A stretch of 64,000 nt of DNA from Acetobacteraceae bacterium (GTDB lineage Bacteria > Pseudomonadota > Alphaproteobacteria > Acetobacterales > Acetobacteraceae), in contig JARLIJ010000272.1 of assembly GCA_031291795.1 (NCBI GenBank), positions 1-64,000 of the forward strand. Direction: 5' to 3'. The position numbers were made by a program, and so were the translations under genes. Below the pieces are notes generated by a model that was given only the letters and a program-made list of their open reading frames with translations, ran no database searches and was not told the origin of the DNA. Of the stretch, positions 27,527 to 36,571 are shown one piece after another (within the stretch, counting starts at the first letter, position 1; each line of letters begins with the position of its first letter).

Positions 27527-28704
27527 TGTTCGCGCATCTCATCCAGGGGCTGCGGGCGGCCGGCCTGCCGACCTCCATCACCGAACACCTCACGCTGATG
27601 GCGGCGATGAAGGCGGGCGTGGCGGAATACAGCGTGGAGGATTTCTACTACCTCGCGCGCGCCACGCTGGTGAAGGATGAGCGGCATCTGGACAAGTTCG
27701 ACCGCGTGTTCGCCGCCTGCTTCAAGGGGCTGGAACCGCCCGAAGGCGTGAAGATCCAGGACCTGCCGGAAGAATGGCTGCGCAAGCTGGCCGAGAAGAT
27801 GCTGACGCCGGAGGAGATGGCGAAGATCGAGGCGCTGGGCGGCCTCGATGCGTTGATGCAGCGGCTACAGGAATTGCTGGAGGCGCAGAAAGGCCGCCAC
27901 CAGGGTGGCTCGAAGTGGATCGGCACGGCGGGGACGTCGCCGTTCGGGGCGTATGGCTACAACCCGGAAGGCGTGCGGATCGGCCAGCCGGACTCGCGCC
28001 ATCGCCGCGCGGTGAAGGTCTGGGACAAGCGCGAATTCAAGGACCTCGACGACACGGTGGAACTCGGCACCCGCGGCATGAAGCTGGCGCTGCGCCGGCT
28101 GCGGCGGTTCGCCCGCCAGGGGGCGGCGACCGAACTGGACCTGCCGGACACCATCAAGTCGACGGCGAACAATGCCGGGACGCTGGACCTGAAGATGGTG
28201 CCGGAGCGGCACAACACGGTGAAGGTGCTGCTGTTCCTCGATATCGGCGGCTCGATGGACGACCATGTGAAGCTGACCGAGGAGTTGTTCTCCGCCTGCC
28301 GCAGCGAGTTCAAGCACCTGGAGCATTATTACTTCCACAACTGCCCGTACGAGCGGGTGTGGAAGAACAACCGACGGCGGCACGAGGAGATCATCCCGAC
28401 CTGGCAGGTGCTGCGCACCTATGGCCCGGACTACAAGCTGATCTTCGTGGGGGACGCCGCCATGAGCCCGTACGAGGTCACCATGGCGGGCGGTTCCGTC
28501 GAGCACTGGAACGAGGAGGCCGGTTCGGTGTGGATGAGCCGGCTGACCGAGCATTATCGGCGCAGCGCGTGGCTCAACCCGACACCGCGTCGGAGTTGGG
28601 GCCATGTGCGGTCGATCACGATGGTGAACGACCTGATGGAAGGCCGGATGTTCCCGCTGACGGTGAACGGGATCGACGAGATGACGAAGGAACTCAGCCG
28701 GTAG
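27526..28704 (+). CDS. VWA-domain CoxE-like protein
   Basis: VLLFLDIGGSMDDHVKLTEELFSA, YYFHNCPYERVW; overlaps the stop of the MoxR gene. Confidence 0.88.
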   Translation: MFAHLIQGLRAAGLPTSITEHLTLMAAMKAGVAEYSVEDFYYLARATLVKDERHLDKFDRVFAACFKGLEPPEGVKIQDLPEEWLRKLAEKMLTPEEMAKIEALGGLDALMQRLQELLEAQKGRHQGGSKWIGTAGTSPFGAYGYNPEGVRIGQPDSRHRRAVKVWDKREFKDLDDTVELGTRGMKLALRRLRRFARQGAATELDLPDTIKSTANNAGTLDLKMVPERHNTVKVLLFLDIGGSMDDHVKLTEELFSACRSEFKHLEHYYFHNCPYERVWKNNRRRHEEIIPTWQVLRTYGPDYKLIFVGDAAMSPYEVTMAGGSVEHWNEEAGSVWMSRLTEHYRRSAWLNPTPRRSWGHVRSITMVNDLMEGRMFPLTVNGIDEMTKELSR

Positions 28705-28829
28705 CAGGGCGGCGCGGCGGTAGAACTGCAGCGCCGCTCGGGATTGCCTCTCGCAGGATCGGGTGGATAGCGACGTCTATTGGCGAGCCACGCTTCGATG
28801 AAGATGAGCACTATGTCTACGCGGTGGCC

Positions 28830-29387
28830 CTATGAATTTCGGGGCAACGTCAATTTTGCGCGCCCTTCGTGGTGATCGAGACGGTCGAGCGCGAGGATTT
28901 CGGCATGCGCCTGCCGAGCGCAATTATTGAAGTCATTCAGTATTTGAAAAATGGGATCCAAATTACCTTGCCTGTCAGCTACCAGATTGTTAACAAGAGA
29001 AAATGAACCCTTGGCAAGCTTTGAAATCCTGTCTTGATTCTGTGGTGCAAATCCGGCGCATCTTCTGATTCTGAGCTGGAGCTCGTACGCCAGAAAATGG
29101 ACTTCACCCTGATCGCGTTGCATCTTCATCCCGTCTTCGTCGTTCCTGTCTGCTCTATGGGTTAGGAAGGTCAGGATCGCTATCTCGCGTTCAAGAGCGC
29201 GTAGGAACTGCTGGCACGCATCAAAGAACTCATCCGCCCACCTGACATGAAATGCAGAGCGTTTCGTGGCCTCCGCCTTGATGCCCTCGATGCGACGGAC
29301 AATCACGACGCCCAGAACGGTGACTATAATTGGGGTTAAAAGCGTCGCTAGAATCTGCGCAATTTTTAGTAAAAAATCTCTGTCCAT
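28830..29387 (-). CDS. Hypothetical protein with one N-terminal TM segment
   Basis: MDRDFLLKIAQILATLLTPIIVTVLGVVIVRRIEG...; visibly more AT-rich than flanks. Confidence 0.6.
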   Translation of the reverse strand: MDRDFLLKIAQILATLLTPIIVTVLGVVIVRRIEGIKAEATKRSAFHVRWADEFFDACQQFLRALEREIAILTFLTHRADRNDEDGMKMQRDQGEVHFLAYELQLRIRRCAGFAPQNQDRISKLAKGSFSLVNNLVADRQGNLDPIFQILNDFNNCARQAHAEILALDRLDHHEGRAKLTLPRNS

Positions 29388-29796
29388 TACGAGACCTCGT
29401 TCGGAGCGTTCGTAGTTTCCGCGCGTGCGATGAGGACGGCAAGATAAAAGCGGCGCCCAATTTGGTCTATTTCTGTGTTCGGTCAGTGGGTTACGGCGTG
29501 CCGTCAAGAAGGTGGCAGGGCCGCTTTTCCAGAAAACCCAATTGAATTAATGCTAATTGCGCCGCCCATCGAGGTTTTGGGGCGGTTTGAGCAACGGAGA
29601 ACTGGGACGGCAAGGGAAAAGCACGGGCTGCGGCATGGCGTATGTGGTTGGGATAATTGGGTTTTTACCAGACAGCCTGACACCCTTTGCCAGCTATTTC
29701 TGTCGGAACACCAATGATATCAACGATCCGAGCGCCATCGCTGCCCAGTCGCCCATTTTCCTCGACGCAGTTGCTTCAATCTAATAACTCCCCGCC

Positions 29797-30141
29797 GTGA
29801 CAGAGCCACGCGACCCGACCCTCGATGTGCTGCTCGAACTCGACGGCCAGGTGCTCGTCGTGGACCCGGAGGGCGGCCATTGGTCCGCTTCGTGGTCACG
29901 CGGGTGCCGGTGTCGCCGGAGAAGCCGCACGGACTGGATTACTCGCTTGACGCTGCACGGCCCGGACGGCGAGCGACTGGTCGGCTACGACAACGCCCAC
30001 CCGGTGGCGCGGCGGGTCGCAGGACCATCGCCACAGACTGCGGACGATCAAGGCTTACGACTACCGGGATGCGGCGACGCTGATCGGCGATTTCTGGACC
30101 CCCGTGGACGCGGTGTTGCGTGAGAGAGGAGTGATCCCATG
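29797..30141 (+). pseudogene. Frame-disrupted DUF6516-like toxin-type gene
   Basis: Blocks LDVLLELDGQVLVVDPEGGHW / VRFVVTRVPVSPEKPHGLDYS / LTLHGPDGERLVGYDNAHPVARR / DHRHRLRTIKAYDYRDAATLIGDFWTPVDAVLRERGVIP* lie in different frames. Confidence 0.75.
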
Positions 30142-30516
30142 ACGACCCTGAAAGTGGGCATCGCCAGCTACGAGGACATGAAGGCCCGCACCATGGCCGT
30201 GGCGTGCGGCGAACGGCGCATCGCGCCCGATGAGTCGAAGGTCTGGTTCACCTCGACCGAGTCCTTCGCCAAGGTGCTGTCGGCCGGCAACCGCGACCTG
30301 CTGCGGGTGATCGTGGAGCAGGCGCCCGGCTCGCTCGACGAGTTGGCGCGGATCACCGGCAAGGCGAAATCGAACCTGTCACGCACGCTGAAGACGATGG
30401 CCGGCTATGGTCTGGTCCGCCTGGAACGGGGCGAGCGGGGCCGGATTACCCCGAAGGTGACGCATGACCGCGTGGAACTCGACCTACCGCTCACCTGGTC
30501 GCGGAAGGCAAGCTGA
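30139..30516 (+). CDS. HVO_A0114-like helix-turn-helix DNA-binding protein (antitoxin-type partner)
   Basis: SLDELARITGKAKSNLSRTLKTMAGYGLVRLERGERGRITPKVTHDRVEL; ATGA overlap with upstream gene. Confidence 0.75.
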   Translation: MTTLKVGIASYEDMKARTMAVACGERRIAPDESKVWFTSTESFAKVLSAGNRDLLRVIVEQAPGSLDELARITGKAKSNLSRTLKTMAGYGLVRLERGERGRITPKVTHDRVELDLPLTWSRKAS

Positions 30517-30539
30517 GTTCGCAGTTCTGTTCTGAGCTG

Positions 30540-30627
<88 letters not shown>

Positions 30628-30695
30628 ATTGCCCCGAAGGGCACGCCTGCGGCGGGGTCGCCTTATATGCGCAAGCCGGCGCCGACTGCAACCGA

Positions 30696-31268
30696 CTACG
30701 CGGCTCGTCCCGCCAGAAGGGCAGCCGCCGCATCGGCCAGTTGCCCGACCACCACGCTCATCGCCGCCACCAGCCCCGGCGTGCCGGCCGCCGGCGGCAT
30801 TGCGGTCAGCCGCAGCGTTTGCGTCCCCTCCCGCCGCCCGCCGGTCACCGAGATCTGTCCGCTCAGCACCACCGCGCCGTCATGCCCCTGGTCGAGTCGC
30901 TGCACGTTCACCCCCAGCGTCGCATCGGGGGTGGCGGAGACCGCACCGTTCTCCCCGAACACCGTGCTCCCCGGCAGGCGCTGCGTCAGGTTCTGCACCA
31001 GCACCCGGGTCAGCATCGCGTCCAGCGGCTCGCCCCACCAGTCGTTGCCGATCACGTCGAGCCGGTAGTCCTCCGACGAGCGCACGATCTGCGACCGCTC
31101 CAGGTAGCGCGCGATCGCGACGCCGCGGACCTCCACGACGCGCGGCGCACCCGCCACCACCGCGCCCGGTTGGGCGGCCAGCGTGTAGAGCGTGGGGTTG
31201 GGCGAGCTGCAGGCGGCGGGCAGGGCGGCCAGCAACAGCCAGCGGCGGCTTATCGGCATGGGTTTCAT
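30696..31268 (-). CDS. pqiC: PqiC-family ABC-type transport auxiliary lipoprotein
   Basis: Lipobox-like LPAACSSPNPTLYTLAAQPG; follows pqiB. Confidence 0.85.
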   Translation of the reverse strand: MKPMPISRRWLLLAALPAACSSPNPTLYTLAAQPGAVVAGAPRVVEVRGVAIARYLERSQIVRSSEDYRLDVIGNDWWGEPLDAMLTRVLVQNLTQRLPGSTVFGENGAVSATPDATLGVNVQRLDQGHDGAVVLSGQISVTGGRREGTQTLRLTAMPPAAGTPGLVAAMSVVVGQLADAAAALLAGRAA

Positions 31269-33007
31269 GGGCTCCCCTGGTCGGTGCGGCCACGGATCAG
31301 CGCTTCCGGGTGGCGGGCCAGCAGGTCGGCGAGCACCCGGATCGAGCGGGCGGCATCGCTCAACTGGACCAGCAGCCGTTCGGCGTCCCGGTTGAACGGC
31401 GAGTCGCCGCCATAGCCGGTCTGCATGGAGCCGACCAGCTTGTCGGTCCGGTGCACGGCGTCCTCCAACCCGTTCGCGATGGCAGGCAGGCGCTGCATCA
31501 ACGGTGCCGTGCCGTGGTCGAGGTTGGCCACCAGGGTCTGCGCGCTCGCCAGCGTGGCGCGCAGGGAATCGATCGACTGGCGCAAAGCCGGGTCGTTCAC
31601 CACGCCGCTCGCCCCGGCCAGCGTCTGGTTCAGGTTCTGGCCGATCTGCTCGAACGGAATGGCGTTGAGCCGGGCTACCAGGGCGGCGGCCGATCCCACC
31701 AGGTCGCCGCCCCCCTCCTGCGTCGGGATCACGTAGGTATCGCCGTCCTTGACGAATTTCCCCGGCGGCGAACCCGGCGCCACGTCGATGGTCAACTGCA
31801 TGGTGCCGGTGATCAGGCTGGTGCTCTCCATCCGGACCCGCAGGCCGCGATGCATCAGGTCGGCCATCATCCGATCGAGGTCCCCGCCATACGGCAGGTC
31901 GAGCTGCGCCACCCGGTCCGGTTCCACCGTGAAGTGGACGGGGACCACGATGTTGTCGAGTTGCTGGTCGTAGCGCAGGCCGACCGACTGCACCTCCCCC
32001 ACCTTGATGCCGCGCAGGTCGACCGGGGCGCCGGGCGCCAGGCCACTCACCGACCCGGTGAAATTGGCCAGGAAGGGCACGGACCGGGTGTAGGAGGCGG
32101 AATCCGCGGCCTCCTTGCTGGTATAGAGCGGGAACTGGTGTTCCTCGCCGCTGACCGGCGAATCCTTCCCCCCGTTCGGCGTCTCGAACGCGATGCCGCC
32201 GAGGATCAGGGCGCGTAGCGACTCGATCTGCAACTGAACGCCGTTGGCCCCGAGCTGGACGGAGGCGCCGGAGGCATTCCAGAAGCGGGAATCGTCGTGG
32301 ACATAGCGGTCGTACGGCGCGCGGACGAAGGCGTGGACGGTCACGCTCTCGGCCATGTCGGCGACGTCCCAGCCTAGCACCTGGCCCACCGAGAGGTCGC
32401 GGTAGAACACCGGCGAGCCCAGGCTGAGCGAGCCGAGGCGCGGCGCGTGCAGCAGGAAGGTGCGGCCGGGGACGTCGGTCTGCAGGACCGGCGCCTCCTC
32501 CAGGCCGGTGAACTGGCGCTGCGGCTCGCCGCCGCCCGCGACCGGGGCGAACTCGATATAGGCGCCGGACACCAGCGTCTGCAGGCCGGTGATGGAGCCG
32601 GCGAAGAAGCGCGGCTTTACCACCCAGAACGACGCCTTGTCGGTCAGCAGCGACTGCGCCTCGCGGTTCATCCGCACGGTCACCTGGACGTGCTGCAGGT
32701 CGTCGGCGAGCGAGATCTTGGTGACCTGCCCCATCACCACGTCCTTGTGGCGGATCTGGGACTGGCCAGCCGTCAGCCCCTCCGCCGTCTGGAAAGAAAT
32801 CGTGATGAGCGGTCCCCGCTCGGAGAGCGTGCTCCAGGCGAGCCAGGCGCCGACCAGCGCCGTCACGATGGGGATGGCCCAGATCAGCGACAGCCGCCGC
32901 TTGCGGTCGATGCGCGAGCGCACGACCGCGGTGGGCGGCGTGCCCGGGGATGCGGTGCCCGGGGATACGGTGTCTGGGGATACGTTGTCCGGTGGCTGGT
33001 CGCTCAT
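31265..33007 (-). CDS. pqiB: PqiB-type MCE-domain intermembrane transport protein
   Basis: RRLSLIWAIPIVTALVGAWLAWSTLSERGPLITISFQTAEGLTAGQSQIRHKDVVMGQV; repeated MCE domains. Confidence 0.9.
   Translation of the reverse strand: MSDQPPDNVSPDTVSPGTASPGTPPTAVVRSRIDRKRRLSLIWAIPIVTALVGAWLAWSTLSERGPLITISFQTAEGLTAGQSQIRHKDVVMGQVTKISLADDLQHVQVTVRMNREAQSLLTDKASFWVVKPRFFAGSITGLQTLVSGAYIEFAPVAGGGEPQRQFTGLEEAPVLQTDVPGRTFLLHAPRLGSLSLGSPVFYRDLSVGQVLGWDVADMAESVTVHAFVRAPYDRYVHDDSRFWNASGASVQLGANGVQLQIESLRALILGGIAFETPNGGKDSPVSGEEHQFPLYTSKEAADSASYTRSVPFLANFTGSVSGLAPGAPVDLRGIKVGEVQSVGLRYDQQLDNIVVPVHFTVEPDRVAQLDLPYGGDLDRMMADLMHRGLRVRMESTSLITGTMQLTIDVAPGSPPGKFVKDGDTYVIPTQEGGGDLVGSAAALVARLNAIPFEQIGQNLNQTLAGASGVVNDPALRQSIDSLRATLASAQTLVANLDHGTAPLMQRLPAIANGLEDAVHRTDKLVGSMQTGYGGDSPFNRDAERLLVQLSDAARSIRVLADLLARHPEALIRGRTDQGSP
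32940..32984. repeat. In-frame 15-bp x3 minisatellite in pqiB 5' end
   Basis: GTGCCCGGGGATGCG / GTGCCCGGGGATACG / GTGTCTGGGGATACG encoding VSPDT VSPGT ASPGT. Confidence 0.85.
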
Positions 33008-34290
33008 CGTGTGCCGGTATCCCACATCAGGCGAGGATCGAAGCTGCGCGCGGCAAGCATGGTCAGGATCACGACTCCGGCGAAGCAGACGGCACCCAAG
33101 CCGGGCTGGATGGTGGCGACGGCGCCGAACTGCACCAGGGCCACCAGGACGGAGAGCATGAACACATCGATCATCGACCAGCGTCCGATGGCATCGACGA
33201 TGCGATACAGCACGGTGCGGTCGCGCAGTCGCGTCCGATAGCCCGCCTGGGTCGTGATCAGCAGCACCGTCAGGCTCACCAGTTTCAGCACCGGGACTGC
33301 CACCGAGGCAAAGAATACCAGGAGCGCGAGCGGCCATTCGCCGATGTCGAGCAACTCCCTTGCGCCGCCCAGGATCGTGCTTGGCTGGCCGGCGCCGAGC
33401 CGGATGAGGGTGAGCACCGGATAGACATTCGCGGGCACGTAGAGGATCACGGCGGCGATCCCGAGCGCCCAGGTGCGGGCGATGCTGTCGGGCTTGCGGT
33501 CGCGCAGGGCGAAGCCGCAGCGCGGACAGGTCGCCCCGTCATGCGCTCGGCTTACCATGCCGCAGGTGTCGCAGCCCATGCGGTGCAGGTTCGCGCCCAG
33601 CGTGCCGGCGGACCGATCGCGCTTGCGGCGCCCGACATGGTGCCGCTCCATCGCCTCCCACACGGCCTGGCGGTCGAGTGCGAAATCGGCGGCGGCCATG
33701 ACCAGCATCAGCGCCCCCAACGCATAGAGCGCCGGGCCGACCTCGATCCGCGCGATCGCACCCAGCCGGACGCAGGCAACGAACACACCCAACAGGTAGA
33801 CCTCGATCATCGACCAGGGACGCAGCCGCTCCTCCCAGGCGAACAGGCTGCGGATGACAGGGGGAGGCCGCTTCAGCCTGAGGGCCAGCAGCACCGTCAG
33901 CATCGCGAGAATACGGCTGAGGGGGGCGGCGAAGGTGGTGAGCAGGACCACGGCCGACAATATCCACATGCCGCGCCGTTCAAGGCTGTAGGGGCCGGTG
34001 AACAGGTCGGCCAGATGGTATTGGCCGGCGGTGCTGACCGACAGCAGCGTCATGCCGGTGCCAAGGCCCATCAGCAGGAGTGCGGTGAGGTAGAGCGCGA
34101 GCGGCAGGCCGAACGGGTCTCGCGCGGTGTGGCGCAGGACGGCATCGCAGCGCAGGCACATGGCGCGGGTGGAGGGCGGCAGGGCGGGCAGGACCTGGAG
34201 CTGGCCGCAATCGTGGCATTCCCGCAGGCGCGGCGGCGTGACGGCGGCATCGGGGAAGGAAACGCCCACCGTGTCGGTCAGGGTGGCCAT
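33004..34290 (-). CDS. pqiA: PqiA family membrane protein
   Basis: RECHDCGQLQ, CLRCDAVL, CDTCGMVSRAHDGATCPRCGFAL and multiple TM segments. Confidence 0.9.
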   Translation of the reverse strand: MATLTDTVGVSFPDAAVTPPRLRECHDCGQLQVLPALPPSTRAMCLRCDAVLRHTARDPFGLPLALYLTALLLMGLGTGMTLLSVSTAGQYHLADLFTGPYSLERRGMWILSAVVLLTTFAAPLSRILAMLTVLLALRLKRPPPVIRSLFAWEERLRPWSMIEVYLLGVFVACVRLGAIARIEVGPALYALGALMLVMAAADFALDRQAVWEAMERHHVGRRKRDRSAGTLGANLHRMGCDTCGMVSRAHDGATCPRCGFALRDRKPDSIARTWALGIAAVILYVPANVYPVLTLIRLGAGQPSTILGGARELLDIGEWPLALLVFFASVAVPVLKLVSLTVLLITTQAGYRTRLRDRTVLYRIVDAIGRWSMIDVFMLSVLVALVQFGAVATIQPGLGAVCFAGVVILTMLAARSFDPRLMWDTGTR

Positions 34291-34473
34291 CAGCAGCGGC
34301 AGCCGGCACAGGAGAGGCGGGACATCAAACCAGTAGGTGGCGCGTTACGGTGCCATAGTAAGCCCCAGCCGCCATAACGATCGGTCGAGCGCCCATAAGA
34401 CGGCGGGCAGGGGCGAAATCAGCCGGTTGCGGCGGCCGGGTGAGGGCGGTATACCGCCGCACCGTGCCGGAAC

Positions 34474-34549
<76 letters not shown>

Positions 34550-35124
34550 CAAAATCAAGGACATATAGTCGACTGTGGACTGAGACTCAGCTTCCCGGTG
34601 GCTTTGCGGACCCCATGCGGACCCGCCACCTGGCTACGGAATGCGGGCACTCCATAGCGTCTTGCTCGCATGGACGATCGTTGATCCGCTTGGCTGGCGA
34701 TACGCCCCGGCGCGCGAGCGGTCGGCCTTTAGGCTACGCCTGACCAAGAGGGGGGCGACTCGAGGCCCCCACCCCCAAGTTTTCTGGGTTCGCTCTGCCA
34801 ATGGGTCCCCCCGTTCTCGCCGTGGCCCGATATTCTGTAATTTTGGCTGCAACAGCGTCGGGTAGTCCGCCAAGTACCTCGTGCCCATACGGCAAACCAG
34901 CAATCCATTCGGCGGGCGGCGTCGCCGCATTGAGGCGGCATGCTGCGTTTCTGATGTGTGCCGATGCCCCTATGCTCCCGATGACAGGTCTGGTTGCGCC
35001 ACAGCCACGCAACGGCTGGACTGATGCCGCCCGCTTGCCCTGGCGCCGGACGGAGCGGTTGGTTGTGCGGACCCGCCTGAGTGATACTTTGTTGCCACTT
35101 GGTCCCTCAGAACAGAGGCTCTGA

Positions 35125-35400
35125 ATGCCGTTCATGCCTGGACAGTCTGGCAATCCCGGTGGCCGCCCGAGGGCGCTCAAAGACGTCGAGGAAGCCGCTC
35201 GGGCGCACACTACGGACGCAATCCGCACGCTGGCGTCGATCTGCAAGAGCCGGAAGGCTCCGGATGCTGCCCGGGTTGCCGCGGCCAATGCTCTGCTCGA
35301 TCGGGCCTGGGGTCGACCGAAACAGCGCAATGAACAGCTCGGTCCGGATGGTGTGCCCATCGGCGCGCGTCCACTGGTGATGCTCAAGATCGAGCGTTAG
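35125..35400 (+). CDS. DUF5681-domain (terminase-small-like) protein
   Basis: FMPGQSGNPGGRPRALKDVEEAARAHTTDAIRTLASICKS...LLDRAWGRPKQ. Confidence 0.75.
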   Translation: MPFMPGQSGNPGGRPRALKDVEEAARAHTTDAIRTLASICKSRKAPDAARVAAANALLDRAWGRPKQRNEQLGPDGVPIGARPLVMLKIER

Positions 35401-35424
35401 GTTTGCCACGAGAGGTCCCATACG

Positions 35425-35994
35425 ATGATACCGCGTCGGGCAACGATTATTTTTCTCTTATCTCTGGGAACGATTGCGGGAAGCGTATGGCCTCAGGCCG
35501 CCGCCATTCTGTGGGCCTCAACTCCTGCCCAAGCCCAGAGCGGAGCAACTGATAACGAGTTATATGCAGCCTATTGCATAGGTGTAATGGATGAACGAAT
35601 TGGCACTGGCGCTCCTTCTGCAGATCCTCAGAAGGAGCAGTATGAACGGTCAGTGACCGCCCCTTGGGTCCAATTGCGACAGCGGTTTCAAACCTATCTT
35701 CTTTCAACAGGTGCTATCGCTGATCCGCAGCGTGTGGATGCTGCTCTTGGGCTGACGGCAGCGGCGCGGCGTGGCCACACTGATATGCAACAATGTTTGG
35801 CGGCTCTAACGACAAAATGCAATCGAGACGCGTGCGGCTATCATTATTCAACGCCAAGTGACCCTTTAGGCTTGCGCGGTCCCTCTCCCACTCAAAGCAA
35901 ATGCATATTTGAATATCTGAAGACCTGCCAGGCTCAGCAGCCGTCTTGCGTGAGGGAGTCCCGATGTGATGGGCCAGATACCCTACCTTTTTAG
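35425..35994 (+). CDS. Exported Cys-containing hypothetical protein (island cargo)
   Basis: Signal peptide ending TPAQAQS; several cysteines; more AT-rich than flanking chromosome. Confidence 0.6.
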   Translation: MIPRRATIIFLLSLGTIAGSVWPQAAAILWASTPAQAQSGATDNELYAAYCIGVMDERIGTGAPSADPQKEQYERSVTAPWVQLRQRFQTYLLSTGAIADPQRVDAALGLTAAARRGHTDMQQCLAALTTKCNRDACGYHYSTPSDPLGLRGPSPTQSKCIFEYLKTCQAQQPSCVRESRCDGPDTLPF

Positions 35995-36388
35995 ACGACC
36001 CTCACCGCAAAAGCGTCCAACACGGCGCTTCACATCGTAGCTAGCCTTTCGGCGAAGCGGTCGGAGCCACCGGACGGCCGGGCCATCGACTGCCGTTGCC
36101 CGTGGCCACGATCCTCCAGGCCAATGTCCCGAGCCGCGCGCGAGGCGGAAAGTCCCCTTTCCAACGCTCGTCGCCGGACATAGGTTGTTGCGCAGCCACA
36201 AGTTCGAGCAGGAAGAACTGGTCGGAGCACCAGGCTGGCACTGCCGGGCTGACCCGAACGCGTCCAGGTCGCTTCGGACGGCCCATCCATCGGGATCCCG
36301 TGCCCAGTAGCCAACACCACCGCTCCAGCCCAGCGCGGCGTGCTTCGTGTGCGCACGCGCGCAGGGGGTATGGGGGAACACCGACACC

Positions 36389-36520
36389 AACCACCGCACA
36401 ACCGCCGCGCTCGGAGAAGCAGGGCGCCTGGGCATGCGCCGCCGACTATCGCAGAACCGCCGCAAACAACCACCGCATAAGCAACATCAATGGGTTGCGC
36501 GTAAGAGCCGCAACCGCCGC
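36389..36520. repeat. Iteron-like cluster of five AACC[AG]CCGC 9-mers
   Basis: Copies at 36389, 36400, 36455, 36468 and 36512, all in the same orientation, just beyond the 3' end of the ATPase gene. Confidence 0.65.
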
Positions 36521-36571
36521 AGACCGTGTTCAGATGGCTGCCGGAACGTCGTGGGAACTGAAACAATATGC

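Noticed and set aside
29475-29784. Short plus-strand ORFs in the accessory patch
   Set aside because: Overlapping, unconserved-looking, no coupled neighbours; not supportable as genes.
36389-36520. CRISPR-like or simple tandem repeat interpretation of AACC[AG]CCGC copies
   Set aside because: Units are only 9 bp with irregular spacing; iterons or regulatory sites fit better.
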